Of a DNA stretch of 64,000 nt, positions 30,573 through 39,439 are shown one piece after another. The translations under genes and the position numbers were made by a program. The DNA is from Brucella cytisi. Lineage in GTDB: Bacteria > Pseudomonadota > Alphaproteobacteria > Rhizobiales > Rhizobiaceae. Under the pieces are notes generated by a model. That model was not told the origin of the DNA. It did no database searches and worked only from the letters and a program-made list of their open reading frames with translations. Location: assembly GCA_012103075.1 (NCBI GenBank), contig JAAVLQ010000002.1:1786001-1850000 (forward strand), given 5' to 3'. Position 1 is the stretch's first letter. The number at the start of each line of letters is the position of its first letter.

Positions 30573-30998
30573 TCATCGGGGATTACCGTTACAGATGCGA
30601 AAGTCGGGTTTGAATAACCCTTGGCGCTAACCTCCCTTTATCGCCCAATTCCTAGCTGTATCGTCAAGATTTCAGACACTAAAAAATCTTCGACATTTCT
30701 GTCGCATACGCTGGGAGGGAGAGTCCGCCTTGCCCGGCAGCCATTTGCAGTACCGGAAGATCTCTCTCACACTTTGCCGGTCAGAAAGCTGCCTTTCCGT
30801 TTCCCACCCCTTCAAACGTTTACTGAAGTGTCGGCAGACCCGTCCGCTTTTGGGTGGCTGAAAATCATTCCAATGACCGGAATTGCGCATATAAGCAGAT
30901 GTCTGATCCGTGGAAATTGACCCACTCGTGCCCCTTTCCCTATTGGCCGAACAAAACGCCCCTCGGTGCCAGTTGGCGATTGCGACCATCATCGCTTC
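30573..30998. other. Intergenic stretch between two convergent AraC genes
   Basis: No recognisable protein, repeat or hairpin with a T-run was found in these ~425 bp. Confidence 0.4.
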
Positions 30999-31899
30999 TT
31001 AGGTTGTCGTGCGCGCATATCGAGCCGGGGGCATTCCCGCATGTCGCGCAAACGCGACACTGAAGGTGCTTGCCGACCCGTAGCCCACGCGTTCTGCCAC
31101 CTGTTCGACTCCGAGATTCCTGTTCCGCAACAATTGTTTTGCGAGCGCCATGCGCCAAGCCAGCAGATACCCCATCGGGGACTGGCCGACGATGTGGTTG
31201 AAACGCGCAAAGAATGCAGAACGAGACAGTGCGGCTTCTTTTGCAAGATCGCTGACAGTCCAGGGAATGTGCGGGACGAGCATGCATCGCATGAAGTGCA
31301 GCTGCCGGGCGTTCGTCAGCCAATCCGCGACTCAGGCCGGGCGCGGCTGTAGTTCCCGTTCCGGATCGCAGCGCCTCGATCAACAACACCTCTAGAAGCC
31401 GCTCCAGCACGATCTCGCGTGCCGCGCATTGCTCACGCGTTTCCTCATCGACTAGCTGCATCAGCGTGGCAAGTCGGGGCCGATCGCGAACGAGAACCAC
31501 ATCCGGCAACAGCGAGACAAGTAGGGCTGAATCCGGCGCGCCGAAGCTGCAATGGCCGATCCGCATGCGCAGATCGGCGGGACCGTCACGGCGTCCCACC
31601 CGGAAATGCCCTTCGTCAACCTGAGTTGGCAACATGGCGGACAGATTGGTCGGCGCATCGATACTCTCGTTAATCAGGTCCTGCATCGCCGGCACAAGGA
31701 CGAAGTCACCGGCCTGAAGCACAAATGACCGATGGCCGCCGAACGTCACGCGGCAACTCCCCTCCGGGATCGCGCAATAGAAAGGTTCTCCTGTCGCCTC
31801 ACGACGAATTCGCCACGAACCCACGCATTCCACCAGCTTCGAGAAGCGGGCGGCAGGCTGTAGCAAAGTGACGATTTCGGCTAGAGGATCAACGGCCAT
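30999..31899 (-). pseudogene. AraC-family regulator (one frameshift)
   Basis: The N-terminal cupin (AraC_N type) reads FSKLVECVGSWRIRREATGEPFYCAIPEG and ACDFVLVPA-like QAGDFVLVPAMQDL. The middle is continuous to near 31310, where the frame shifts. The C-terminal double HTH follows: HIPWTVSDLAKEAALSRSAFFARFNHIVG, then GYLLAWRMALAKQLL and VGYGSASTFSVAFARHAGMPPARY. About 300 residues, the size of the cupin_6/AraC group that usually controls a neighbouring oxidoreductase. The divergent SDR gene at 31996 is the evident target. Confidence 0.82.
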
Positions 31900-31995
31900 T
31901 ATCAGGACTCACGCTAAAGCAATTCAGACTATGTCTCATATTAAGTCCTTTATCTGTTCGCTACCATAGCATCGTGACCTTATAGGGAGATGTTT

Positions 31996-32748
31996 ATGCC
32001 TACGATATTGATCACTGGTTGCTCGTCCGGCTTTGGTCTGGAAACCGCAAAACTGTTCCTCGAAAGGGGCTGGGAAGTAATCGGGACGATGCGAACACCA
32101 AACAAAGATTTGCTACCGTCCTGCGAGCGCCTGCGCATACTTGCGCTGGACATCACCGATTCGACACGCGTCGCGCAGGCAGTGGAATCGGCAGGCCGCA
32201 TCGACGTTCTTGTCAACAATGCCGGCCTCGGCGCGCCTGCTCCAGTTGAACTGACAGCACCAGAAACCGTTCAGGCACTGTTTCAGACAAATACCATCGG
32301 AACCTTGGCGATGGTTCAGGCTGTCGTGCCACAAATGCGCCGTCGCCGGGCGGGAGTCGTCATTAACGTCACCTCCACGGTAACGGTCAAGACATTGCCG
32401 GTCGTCGGGGTCTACCGCGCAAGCAAAGCCGCCGTAAACGCCTTCACCGAGTCACTAGCACTAGAAATGGAGCCATTTGGTGTGCGCGTCCGTATCGTTT
32501 TGCCGGGCCGCTCTCCAGAAACGAGCTTTGGCGCCAATGCCCGACCACATCTGCGTGGCATGGACGACCCGGACTATGCGCCGCTTCTCCAGCAATTCAT
32601 AAAGAGCGTGCAGGAAGACACAGGTCCGTGACTTATGCATCTGACGTAGCAGAGGCGATTTGGCGAGCTGCCACCGACCCATCTGCCCCGCTGCGTATCC
32701 CCGGTGGGGCGGACGCAGAGCTTTGGATGGTTGAAGCAGGTTTGTAGC
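31996..32748 (+). pseudogene. SDR-family oxidoreductase (one frameshift)
   Basis: MPTILITGCSSGFGLETAKLF opens a classical SDR. The ATG at 31996 is preferred over 31990 because it sits 6 bp from GGGAG. It continues with ALDITDSTRVAQAVE, DVLVNNAGLGAPAP, INVTSTV and the catalytic GVYRASKAAVNAFTESLALEMEPFGVRV. The frame breaks near 32627 (one G short) and ends with VTYASDVAEAIWRAATDPSAP and GGADAELW. About 250 residues. Typical of SDRs annotated as oxidoreductase/DltE-like; substrate unknown. Confidence 0.82.
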
Positions 32749-33102
32749 AGGACGTGCAGTAGCCAAAGCAGTGGACTAGTCTTCGCTCTAACCAATGGAT
32801 CAAGGAGGACGCTATCGTCTGGCGAAAGGCTTGTTCCCCTTGCTTGGGCTAGTTTAGGGATGACGCTTTGTCGGTTACCATATCCACAATCGGTGCAAAG
32901 CTGCAGAGTTCTCTCGCAATCATCGATACGGCCCGGTTCCTCAACCATCTCGATCGTAGCGCCGACCAAATCAAAAAGTCTGTTTTCGATAATCGTCAAG
33001 GCCGCGTGAATGACGGGATACGGGCGCATAGCTGCTCCCAAGACTGGACGATGCCGCTCGATTATGCACGAACGGCATCGTCCGGTACGACGCAGCGGAT
33101 TT
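32749..33102. other. Stretch downstream of the second integrase
   Basis: Both strands carry open frames, but neither looks like a known protein. It ends with a hairpin (GGACGATGCCG at 33046-33056, CGGCATCGTCC at 33073-33083; 11-bp perfect stem, 16-nt loop) that could terminate integrase transcription, though no T-run follows. Confidence 0.4.
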
Positions 33103-33728
33103 TTAGATCTCCGTGTGCTCGGCGAGGTCCAGAGCATCTTCGATATTACACCCAGATACCTGACTGTGTTCTCGATCTTGGTGTGACCGAGCAGGATCTG
33201 GATCGCACGAAGATTTCCGGTGGTCTTATAGATCACCGCAGCCTTCGTGCGTCGAAGAGAGTGCGCACCGTAATCTTCACAACGCAACCCAATCGCGGTG
33301 ACCCACTCATCGACCAGCCCGGCATATTGGCGGGTACTGAGATGATCAGTTTGATCGACCCGGCTCGGAAATGAAATCATCTATAGTGCCGGCTCTTCGC
33401 TGAAACCGGGCGAGCAAGCTTGCTCTGACTTCCGCCATAATCTACTGTACAGGGCGTCCAGTTTTCTGCTGAATAACCATTGCTCGTGTTCGGATATCCC
33501 GGCCCGTGACCAGAGTTCCGATCTTGATCTTGACGAGATCGCAGCCACTTAGCTTGCTGTCGATCGCGAGATCAAACAACGCTCGGTCTCGCATCCGCCC
33601 CTCTCTATCAAGGAAGAAACGAACTGCCTAAATCTGCCGCTGTTTGAGCAGCTTCTTTACGTAAGCCTTCCTGCCAGCGTTCCATACGGAGCGCCCAGTG
33701 CAGCAGGATCATATTGTGCGATACCCAT
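33103..33728 (-). pseudogene. Tyrosine recombinase/integrase, copy 2 (multiple lesions)
   Basis: Start ATG at 33726-33728 with GGAGAA, stop near 33103; ~208 residues when repaired. The catalytic half shows CEDYGAHSLRRTKAA (box II H-x-x-R), LLGHTKIENTVRYLGV (H/W and Tyr nucleophile) and FPSRVDQTDHLSTRQYAGLVDEW. Lesions: TAG before AVRFFLDREGR, TAG after RPVQ, a frame shift near 33365 and a one-base loss near 33150. The N-terminal half matches the copy at the left window edge, in the same orientation, ~33.45 kb away. This type of short integrase is common next to mobile cassettes in Hyphomicrobiales. Confidence 0.85.
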
Positions 33729-34042
33729 TTGAGTTCTCCTTCGGCCACCATTGGCTGGTGGAAGAACGCGCAAATTCAAGCTTCGTGGCGTGGGGCCGGG
33801 AACTGTCGGTCAGCTTTTCGCTTTCATATAAGGAACCGGACGTTCATCTCGTTCGGTTAATGCCGCCGCGAATGTAGGTAATCCGATGCTTGAGCCAGTC
33901 CTGCTTGAATATATGAGCCGCATAGCTGATAATTTCAGCATGCCAGAACCCACTTTATCAACAAAGCCCAATTAAGCACAAAAGCATGGCCTTATCGATT
34001 TCTGGCAAACTGAATGTATGGCCATTCTTGAATTAAAGAGCG
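33729..34042. other. Intergenic stretch right of integrase copy 2
   Basis: No gene seen. GC drops to the right from here, marking the change to the AT-richer block of small genes. Confidence 0.35.
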
Positions 34043-34282
34043 CTAATCCATATCCGGGATATCGCCATACTGGAACAAAATTGCGGGAGGGCCATATTCT
34101 CCAATATCAGGATCTGCTTCGCGGCTCCGGGCTACAACTCCAATGTGCTTTCCTTGCAATTCCGCCGCTGCGCGTAAAGCACGACCCTCGGTTTCAAAAG
34201 CCATTGGGTCGAATGCAGAAACTAATTCACCGGCGCCATTACGATCGAATGCCGCGACAACAATGAGCCGCGCTTTGGTCAT
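34043..34282 (-). CDS. Conserved small hypothetical protein
   Basis: A complete 79-residue ORF starting MTKARLIVVAAFDRNGAGEL and ending FQYGDIPDMD. The pattern (hydrophobic strand at the N-terminus, RALRAAAELQGKHIGVVARSR, then DIGEYGPP) is that of small proteins seen in many rhizobial genomes, without known function. No membrane segment or signal peptide. Its start overlaps the stop of the gene at 34279-34557 (ATGA), so the two are co-translated. Confidence 0.7.
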   Translation of the reverse strand: MTKARLIVVAAFDRNGAGELVSAFDPMAFETEGRALRAAAELQGKHIGVVARSREADPDIGEYGPPAILFQYGDIPDMD

Positions 34283-34557
34283 TTAGGTGTCATTCCCTTG
34301 TCCTTGGTCATAAATGAACTTGTGAGCTTAACGCTACCGGCTGTTACGCCCACCCTTTTTGAGGTCGACGGCATAATGCTCTTTCCCTCAAGACGTTGTT
34401 TTCGCAAGCGGAGAGTCTTGGCATCCCGCTCACTTACCTCAGCGTCCAAGATAGAACGTACAGCTTTGTCTGTGCGTGAGGCGATTGACTCTCTACCTGA
34501 TGGAATTCGCTTGAAAAGGGTATCTTTCGTAAAATAAATCAGGGAATTTTGCGTCAA
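34279..34557 (-). CDS. Small basic hypothetical protein
   Basis: 92 codons with a TTG start (TTG ACG CAA); the Shine-Dalgarno is weak, so the start is uncertain. Rich in K, R, S and T (SERDAKTLRLRKQRLEGK), hydrophilic, no recognisable domain. Four-base overlap with the downstream gene at 34043-34282 supports a bicistronic unit. Considered as a toxin-antitoxin pair, but no known family fits either protein. Confidence 0.55.
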   Translation of the reverse strand: MTQNSLIYFTKDTLFKRIPSGRESIASRTDKAVRSILDAEVSERDAKTLRLRKQRLEGKSIMPSTSKRVGVTAGSVKLTSSFMTKDKGMTPK

Positions 34558-34582
34558 GTCAGAAGTTCCTTATGAGGAGAAT

Positions 34583-34609
34583 AAAAAAAAGGCCAAGCAT
34601 TGCTTGGCC
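34583..34609 (-). terminator. Intrinsic terminator of the cold-shock gene
   Basis: On the minus strand GGCCAAGC-aat-GCTTGGCC is followed by a run of eight T (A8 on the plus strand at 34583-34590). It lies 61 bp past the csp stop. Confidence 0.85.
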
Positions 34610-34670
34610 CAAAGCTAGTTCTTTCATTCGTGCCAGTACATCCGTGGTCACAAGAAAGAAGAAGCCTCAT

Positions 34671-34881
34671 TTACGCTGCCTGCAAATTACAAACAGTCAT
34701 TTTCCCCAGACTTACGATCCTGTTCCGGTCATAAGTCAGTTTCACAGCCCTCATTGAGCGTATGCAAGCCTGCGCGCTCAACTGCAGAAATATGAACAAA
34801 TGCGTCCAAGCCGCCATTGTCAGGCTGAATAAAGCCAAAACCTTTTGCTGCATTAAACCATTTAACTGTGCCGGTGTTCAT
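34671..34881 (-). pseudogene. Cold-shock protein, CspA family (frameshifted)
   Basis: From the ATG at 34879-34881: [22 protein letters not shown] (RNP1 KGFGFI), then [17 protein letters not shown] (RNP2 VHIS) and the end GKMTVCNLQAA. Two indels (near 34740 and 34705) break the third and fourth strands; repaired length is 69 residues, the standard Csp size. A nucleic-acid chaperone of the OB fold. The long AT-rich upstream region (34882-35110) fits the structured 5' leaders usual for csp mRNAs, and an intrinsic terminator follows. Confidence 0.85.
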
Positions 34882-35116
34882 GTGAACCCCTTTCATAGCA
34901 ATATTGATAGCTGCGTTTGAAAAACGCAGAGATGAAACGATTTTTAAAGGGAGTTTTCGTTCAGGGCACGGTGCTAATCGCGCAAGGATCAAAGCTCAGC
35001 AAGAAAATCTCGATGGTTTTATTTTAGTGGTTTAGATAAAATTTGTCAAACTATTAATATATTACGGTTCATTAAATTGATGAAAAATACTTAAATCGCT
35101 TAATATTTTCGTTGTT

Positions 35117-35410
35117 TTACAGTGAAATAATGATTTCAAATTTATTATTTAAGAGGCCCGGCTTGGGCGCTCTCAAACGATAATTGTTAAGCCGTCCCAT
35201 AGGCGGAAGACATTTCCGTCTGTGGACTGGGTCCGTTTGAATGTCGCCCATTACTCCAGCCATAAAATTCTTCAGGATTATCGCTGACTCATTGTAATTA
35301 GGTCCCGGTAGGGGCTTCATCCCGGACGTGAGATAGCCGGCCTTAATAATCATCTGCTTCAGAATGCGATGGTTTGAGTGAAAATCGCCATTATAGAGTT
35401 TGGAAGACAT
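35117..35410 (-). CDS. Small protein of the MSS paralogue family, member 1
   Basis: 97 residues starting MSSKLYNGDFHSNHRILKQM, with IIKAGYLTSG and YNESAIILKNFMAGVMGDI. It shares start, leader (AAAGGAGGACGCCATGTCTT) and overall pattern (hydrophobic helix, AGY, then A-A...L...F..G) with proteins at 37867, 39440 and 41628. No known domain, no signal peptide. The family appears to be a two-helix cytosolic protein; function unknown. The upstream region carries the element shared by all four (GATTGAATACGGGCTCTGCT). Confidence 0.6.
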   Translation of the reverse strand: MSSKLYNGDFHSNHRILKQMIIKAGYLTSGMKPLPGPNYNESAIILKNFMAGVMGDIQTDPVHRRKCLPPMGRLNNYRLRAPKPGLLNNKFEIIISL

Positions 35411-35604
35411 GGCGTCCTCCTTTCAAATTGCGGGCAAGGGCAATTGAACCCATGTCAGCAGAGCCCGTATTCAATCAATTCACTGACAATTTAGGGTGGA
35501 CTGTTTGTGATTTGATAGCAAGCGAACAATTAAGGTCACTTAGGGGCAAGATACTTGATCTGAAACATTCCGAATGATTTCATCTTCGGAAATTTAACTC
35601 TGCA

Positions 35605-35640
35605 TAAAAAAAGAACCCCGCAGCGAGAACCGCGCGGGGC
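35605..35640 (-). terminator. Intrinsic terminator (minus strand)
   Basis: CCCCGC...GCGGGG stem with a T7 tail on the minus strand (A7 on the plus strand from 35606). It lies 36 bp beyond the stop of the gene at 35676-35900. Confidence 0.75.
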
Positions 35641-35675
35641 TAGAAGTCATATGTCATCGGCAGGCAAAATTTTAT

Positions 35676-35900
35676 TCAGGAAAACGTGAAAATCAAGTAG
35701 CTTTTCAATCGCCGTGTTTTTTTCTCTGCACCTTCCGGGCGCACTAAAAGTTCCAAAAAGGTATCTTCGTTAATGTTGGAGGATGTCGTCTTCAATCCGT
35801 CTTTCAACGCGTCTGCTATTGCTTGTGAGGGGAGATCACGACGTCTCACGCCCGCCGTAAAACGACTAGCGGTATGGTATATGTTTGGTCGTTCTGGCAT
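35676..35900 (-). CDS. Small hypothetical protein
   Basis: 74 residues starting MPERPNIYHTASRFTAGVRR, with SQAIADALKDGLKTTSSNIN and a basic, hydrophobic end. No recognised domain. Supported by the intrinsic terminator just beyond its stop. Function unknown. Confidence 0.5.
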   Translation of the reverse strand: MPERPNIYHTASRFTAGVRRRDLPSQAIADALKDGLKTTSSNINEDTFLELLVRPEGAEKKTRRLKSYLIFTFS

Positions 35901-36218
35901 GCACCCAACGCCTTCATCTTTTTCGGTAAAACAAACGTGCAGCGGCTATGTTCCGATAATTGCCAAATCGAAATAGGTATTTTGCATAAGGCCCGGGATG
36001 TCCAGAAACATCCCGGGCAACGCTTGGCAAATGAGGTGCATGTCCTTCCCGTGCGCTTTATCCGCTGAGCTTCGTGCAACCCTGCGGTTAATGAGAAATG
36101 CCCTGCTTTAGGGACGAGCTAGGCAGCGCTGCACCATGACCCGGCGTTAAGTGAGGGGCCGACGCGCGGCAGTGTCATTGCCTTGTGGAGAACTGCCCTC
36201 GACAGGTTTTGTTCCGTT
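35901..36218. other. Intergenic stretch with a strong hairpin
   Basis: GCCCGGGATGT (35991-36001) and ACATCCCGGGC (36008-36018) form a perfect 11-bp stem with a 6-nt loop and no T-run. Upstream of the leftward gene at 35676, it could be a leader structure or part of a small RNA. No convincing protein-coding frame. Confidence 0.45.
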
Positions 36219-36530
36219 TTATTCCCAAGGATATTCAGCGGAAACAAAGGAACCAGCCTGCGCTCTGGCATTGCAGTTAGCTACCGGGTAAACACCTTTC
36301 GAGTGGCGCTTTTGATACTTCTGGTGCGCCAGACGCGCGGCTAGCTCACAGATGTACGATTGGTCTCTCAACCCGCTCTCGTATAACATGATGATGCCGG
36401 ATGCTAATTCTGATGGAGAATAGGTGCGGTCGCTTTCTTCGAGCATTATCGCTGCATTGCTAAAACAGCTCCGCATAAAATTGACTTCAAGCGGATTATA
36501 TATCCGGCTCGCTTCGTTAAATAGCGGCAT
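36219..36530 (-). CDS. Conserved small hypothetical protein
   Basis: 103 residues from the ATG preceded by AGGGAGG (MPLFNEASRIYNP); the open frame is longer, but this start has the ribosome site. It contains FMRSCFSNAAIMLEESDRTY, then ELASGIIMLYESGLRDQSYI and CELAARLAHQKYQKRH, an all-helical pattern found in unnamed proteins of rhizobia. No transmembrane segment. Function unknown. Confidence 0.68.
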   Translation of the reverse strand: MPLFNEASRIYNPLEVNFMRSCFSNAAIMLEESDRTYSPSELASGIIMLYESGLRDQSYICELAARLAHQKYQKRHSKGVYPVANCNARAQAGSFVSAEYPWE

Positions 36531-36606
36531 AGTGGCCTCCCTTCTGCTTGTGCCAAAGGAACACCCCACAACATTAACGTCAGAAAATTATGGTGGATGT
36601 TGGCAA

Positions 36607-36705
36607 ATGAATCAACCTGAAAAGTCCTCGCCTGCCGAAGCAAGCCAAGCCGCTACAGACGCCGCACACCCTACTTGCAGAAAATGTGTTTGTTCCAAAA
36701 ATTAG
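36607..36705 (+). CDS. Possible 32-residue cysteine-motif peptide
   Basis: MNQPEKSSPAEASQAATDAA, then HPTCRKCVCSKN and stop. The CxxCxC end could bind a metal. Only modest ribosome-site evidence (GGTGG upstream); included as tentative. Confidence 0.3.
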   Translation: MNQPEKSSPAEASQAATDAAHPTCRKCVCSKN

Positions 36706-36847
36706 GTGACTATGAAAACTACCCGTAGTTGTACAACTTAAAATTAACACACCAGAAGAATTCTCGCGGAAATTGATGGAGATGGTGCTATACTCAAAAT
36801 CCAACGCATAATTATGTGCGTTCGATCGTTGAAGATCGGATACCATC

Positions 36848-37198
36848 ATGAACAGGTTTGAATGGTTAAAGCCCGCCCTCGGCGGAGCATTGGTTGGTGC
36901 CATTGCGGCAATTGCTATTGGGTTTTCCGTCGGAGGTTGGGTCACGCACGGCACTTCTGAGCGCCTGATTGTATCCAACATATCGGACGGGGTGGCGCTC
37001 GCCCTGACACCTTACTGCCTTGAAAAATCAAGAAACGATCCGGCTGTTGTGAACATCCCGGCTGAGTTTAAGGCCGCCCCAGCTTACTCTCGCCGTAGCC
37101 TTATCGAGAAGTCAGGTTGGGCCACACCGCTGGGAACAGAGCAACCCAACACCGCGCTGGCAACTGCGTGCGGCAACGAACTCGCAAAGGCGCTTTAA
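36848..37198 (+). CDS. Conserved membrane-anchored hypothetical protein (WLKP type)
   Basis: 116 residues. The N-terminus MNRFEWLKPALGGALVGAIA runs into one transmembrane helix (ALVGAIAAIAIGFSVGGWV), followed by a periplasmic-type domain with LTPYCLEKSRNDP, FKAAPAYSRRSLIEKSGWAT and a cysteine near the end (ATACGNELAKAL). This exact architecture is widespread in Hyphomicrobiales as an uncharacterised protein. The two cysteines may form a disulfide. Intact. Confidence 0.75.
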   Translation: MNRFEWLKPALGGALVGAIAAIAIGFSVGGWVTHGTSERLIVSNISDGVALALTPYCLEKSRNDPAVVNIPAEFKAAPAYSRRSLIEKSGWATPLGTEQPNTALATACGNELAKAL

Positions 37199-37228
37199 TA
37201 TGGCGGGAAGTCTAATGAGGAGGCTATC

Positions 37229-37455
37229 ATGAAAAACAACGTAATCGTAACATTGGATTGGAAACTTCTGTACGCCCACGTCACGATAAGGACACGACGG
37301 CCAGCAGAAGCGACCTAAGAAACGCTCATGAACAGATGAACTCACCGTCAATGGATTGGACGCAGCTTGCGAACATTCTTCGGCGTTCTTGCGGTGGATT
37401 CTCACGTTCCCGGTCGCCGCGCCATTCTTTACCGAGGAGTAAACGCAATGGCTAA
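37229..37455 (+). pseudogene. Small hypothetical protein (probable frameshift)
   Basis: ATG at 37229 after GAGGAGG begins MKNNVIVTLDW. A shift near 37258 leads to RPRHDKDTTASRSDLRNAHE and NSPSMDWTQLANILRR, ending inside the ribosome site of the next gene. No family recognised. The good ribosome site and the neighbour spacing are the main support. Confidence 0.4.
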
Positions 37456-37684
37456 TGACACCACAGCTCTAGAACGAAAGGTTCTTGCACACGAGCAAAT
37501 ACTTCAGGTTCTCATCGGGCATCTGGCTGAAACTGAACCCAAATTTCTGGATCGACTAAAGGCGGTATTCACGCGCCATCATATCATTGGCTCCAATGAA
37601 CAGGACTATGTTAATACAGCTCAGTATGCTGAACAATTCATTCATGAAGTCGAGAGGATGCAAGAGTATAAGGCGACGCGTTGA
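37448..37684 (+). CDS. Small hypothetical protein
   Basis: 78 residues from the ATG following GAGGAG (MANDTTALERKVLAHEQILQ). All-helical: VLIGHLAETEPKFLDRLKAV, then QYAEQFIHEVERMQEYKATR. It resembles short unnamed rhizobial proteins with an ERKVxAHEQxLQ pattern. Cytosolic, function unknown. A longer open frame exists upstream, but the ribosome site fixes this start. Confidence 0.65.
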   Translation: MANDTTALERKVLAHEQILQVLIGHLAETEPKFLDRLKAVFTRHHIIGSNEQDYVNTAQYAEQFIHEVERMQEYKATR

Positions 37685-37866
37685 TTTTCTCCGGATCATG
37701 AATAGCTAACAGATTCTTGAGATGATTATTTCTAAATACATAAATATCAAATTCCTGCTTGCACTTTAACTCGAAAAGGCGCACTGTTTATTATCCACAG
37801 CTATTGAAACGGGCGCTGTCGTCGGGAGAGAACAATCTCCGGCCCCAAAAATGAAGGGGACACGCG

Positions 37867-38214
37867 ATGTCTTCCGCTTCACACCTGCCCTACTTTGGCC
37901 CTGAAGACTTCCCTTTGCTTCGCGCTTTTCTGCAACGTTCAGGCTATTCGTTGGAGGGGTGCGAAAAGCCAGAGACCCGCCCGGAAGCCGCCAAACACCT
38001 TTGTGAGATATTCAGCGACGGGCGCCACGATCCCGTCCAGATGCTGGACATGCTTTTGGCAATTCGCGCCCAACGCTTGTCACAATCCAATCAAAGAGAA
38101 CTGGAAGCCCGGGAGAATGAAGGTGGCTATACGGCCCCGCAAGTCACGGCAAAGTCCTCAGTCCTGCAATGGCCTCCTCGAAAGAGGCTCCGGTTGAGGC
38201 TTGCCCATGGCTGA
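37867..38214 (+). CDS. Small protein of the MSS paralogue family, member 2
   Basis: 115 residues: MSSASHLPYFGPEDFPLLRA, FLQRSGYSLEGCEKPETRPE, AAKHLCEIFSDGRHDPVQML. It matches member 3 closely at the N-terminus (PYFGP-D-F) and members 1 and 4 in the AGY/SGY and A-A..L...F..G motifs. It is the only family member on the plus strand. The upstream region has ATTGAAACGGGCGCTGTCGT and a small hairpin (GGGAGA...TCTCC) before GAAGGGGAC. The C-terminal 40 residues are unlike the others and may be frame-shifted. Confidence 0.62.
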   Translation: MSSASHLPYFGPEDFPLLRAFLQRSGYSLEGCEKPETRPEAAKHLCEIFSDGRHDPVQMLDMLLAIRAQRLSQSNQRELEARENEGGYTAPQVTAKSSVLQWPPRKRLRLRLAHG

Positions 38215-38392
38215 TACTTTGCGTTCCCCAATATCAGACGTTGAGGTGAGAGAGCGAAGGACTGGGGTTCGCCGCGACCAGCTCTATCCCGCGATCCGGA
38301 ATATTGTGAGGATAGAAAACCGGGTCCGCGAACCGTTCAGCGCAAGATGTTTAGCCAAACACATGCCCCCTCGACGCATTTACCTTGGTTGA
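38207..38392 (+). CDS. Doubtful small ORF
   Basis: Reads MADTLRSPISDVEVRERRTG, then QLYPAIRNIVRIENRVREPF. Overlaps the end of the preceding gene. No ribosome site of note and no recognised family. Confidence 0.25.
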   Translation: MADTLRSPISDVEVRERRTGVRRDQLYPAIRNIVRIENRVREPFSARCLAKHMPPRRIYLG

Positions 38393-38509
38393 AAAGTTAT
38401 TTGAGCTCTAATGCGGCAACGTCGCTTCGGGACCGAGAAGCATATTTCGTGAGGGTCTTTCGGGGCTGGTACCGTCTCAATGACACGTGACAGATCTGGC
38501 GAGGAGAAA

Positions 38510-38623
38510 ATGTCAGTTGGGAAATCGTTGGATCGTAAACTGAGCGTGTATCTGATCGCGTTTCTCATAATATGCATCGATGTCGGGCTGGTCGTCTGGG
38601 TGCTCGGCTCCTACGTCTATTAA
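38510..38623 (+). CDS. Single-helix small membrane protein
   Basis: 37 residues with GAGGAG 4 bp before the ATG: MSVGKSLDRKLSVY, then one hydrophobic helix of ~20 residues (LIAFLIICIDVGLVVWVLGS) and YVY. A basic N-terminus and a short C-terminal tail suggest N-in orientation. Small single-pass proteins of this kind often modulate transporters or sensors, but nothing here indicates a partner. Too short for automatic ORF finding. Confidence 0.55.
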   Translation: MSVGKSLDRKLSVYLIAFLIICIDVGLVVWVLGSYVY

Positions 38624-38646
38624 TTACCAAGCAGTCATGCGAAGCT

Positions 38647-38930
38647 CTAAAACGTATGCTTTCCCACGAGAATGAAGTCTGCACTTCCATGGATGCTGAC
38701 GTTTCGTACGTCCACGCTCAGCAAACCTTCACCTTTTCCGATGATAACTGAACAATCTCGCTTGAATAAGCTTGCCGGAGCATCTCCATGCTCGCCCACA
38801 TCGTCCCTGTTGTGAACGTCTTTTCGCCTTCTGTAAGCAGGGAAATGCTGTAGTGAACAGATCCGAGGTTCCTTCCTTCGCAATACAGATCGCCTGTTGA
38901 ACTAAAAAGTAGAGGTTGCCATAGTTATAT
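38647..38930 (-). pseudogene. Small conserved hypothetical protein (frameshifted)
   Basis: An ATG near 38928 begins MATSTF and is soon out of frame. The middle reads GDLYCEGRNLGSVHYSISLL, then TFTTGTMWASMEMLRQAYSS and EIVQLSSEK; the end returns to another frame as LLSVDVRNVSIHGSADFILVG. The strand-rich pattern, with a LxLEDGR-type end, is seen in short unnamed proteins of rhizobia. Function unknown. Confidence 0.5.
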
Positions 38931-39229
38931 CCTCAAACGGATGTTGCGATATGATCAATAATAATTAATCAGATTAATATATAACAAAGCATCCAAAATT
39001 ATTTGGACTTGGATCGTTGAGATTTATAACTTCCGACCATCCGCAGCTTTCGAAGTTTGAACGAAGTACGAGGCAGCGGCAGGGTATTACGTCTTTTGCT
39101 CCTGCTGTTTAAGCATGAGTACGAGAGAAAGCGAGTTCGGCTCCTGTTTAGGGTCTAGATGAACGTACTGAGTGGTTCTCCAGAGGAGCTTATCGCCTCG
39201 TCTCTCTTGGTGAAGCGGCACAGCTATAA
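38931..39229. other. AT-rich intergenic stretch
   Basis: About 300 bp with no supported gene. The first 80 bp are strongly AT-rich, consistent with a promoter region for the leftward gene. Confidence 0.35.
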
Positions 39230-39375
39230 CTAATGCCGTTTGGTTTTGACCAAGTCATTGGCAGGAGTAGGGAAGCGTCCTGCAACAACTTCATTTGACG
39301 TAACTTTCGCCTTGGACTTGTCTTGCTTTGGTTTTCTTATTTCTCGGTTACTTCTTTTTTCTGACCACGGGGCAT
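39230..39375 (-). pseudogene. Very short basic protein, MPRGQK type (frameshifted)
   Basis: Starts MPRGQKK at 39375; after one base shift it continues SNREIRKPKQDKSKAKVTSN. This short lysine/arginine-rich protein type recurs in Hyphomicrobiales as an unnamed ~50-residue protein. No fold can be predicted; nucleic-acid contact is plausible from its charge only. Confidence 0.5.
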
Positions 39376-39439
39376 TTTGAAAACTTCCTGTTTTGAGGAA
39401 TTTACTATTTCTTGTATACTGGGCCAATCCGTTGATGGT

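Noticed and set aside
32574-33102. C-terminal extension of the integrase reading through to 32574
   Set aside because: The real integrase frame ends near 33103 after DALDLAEHTEI; the longer frame results from a one-base loss.
34043-34557. Toxin-antitoxin operon
   Set aside because: The overlap and sizes fit, but neither protein resembles a known toxin or antitoxin.
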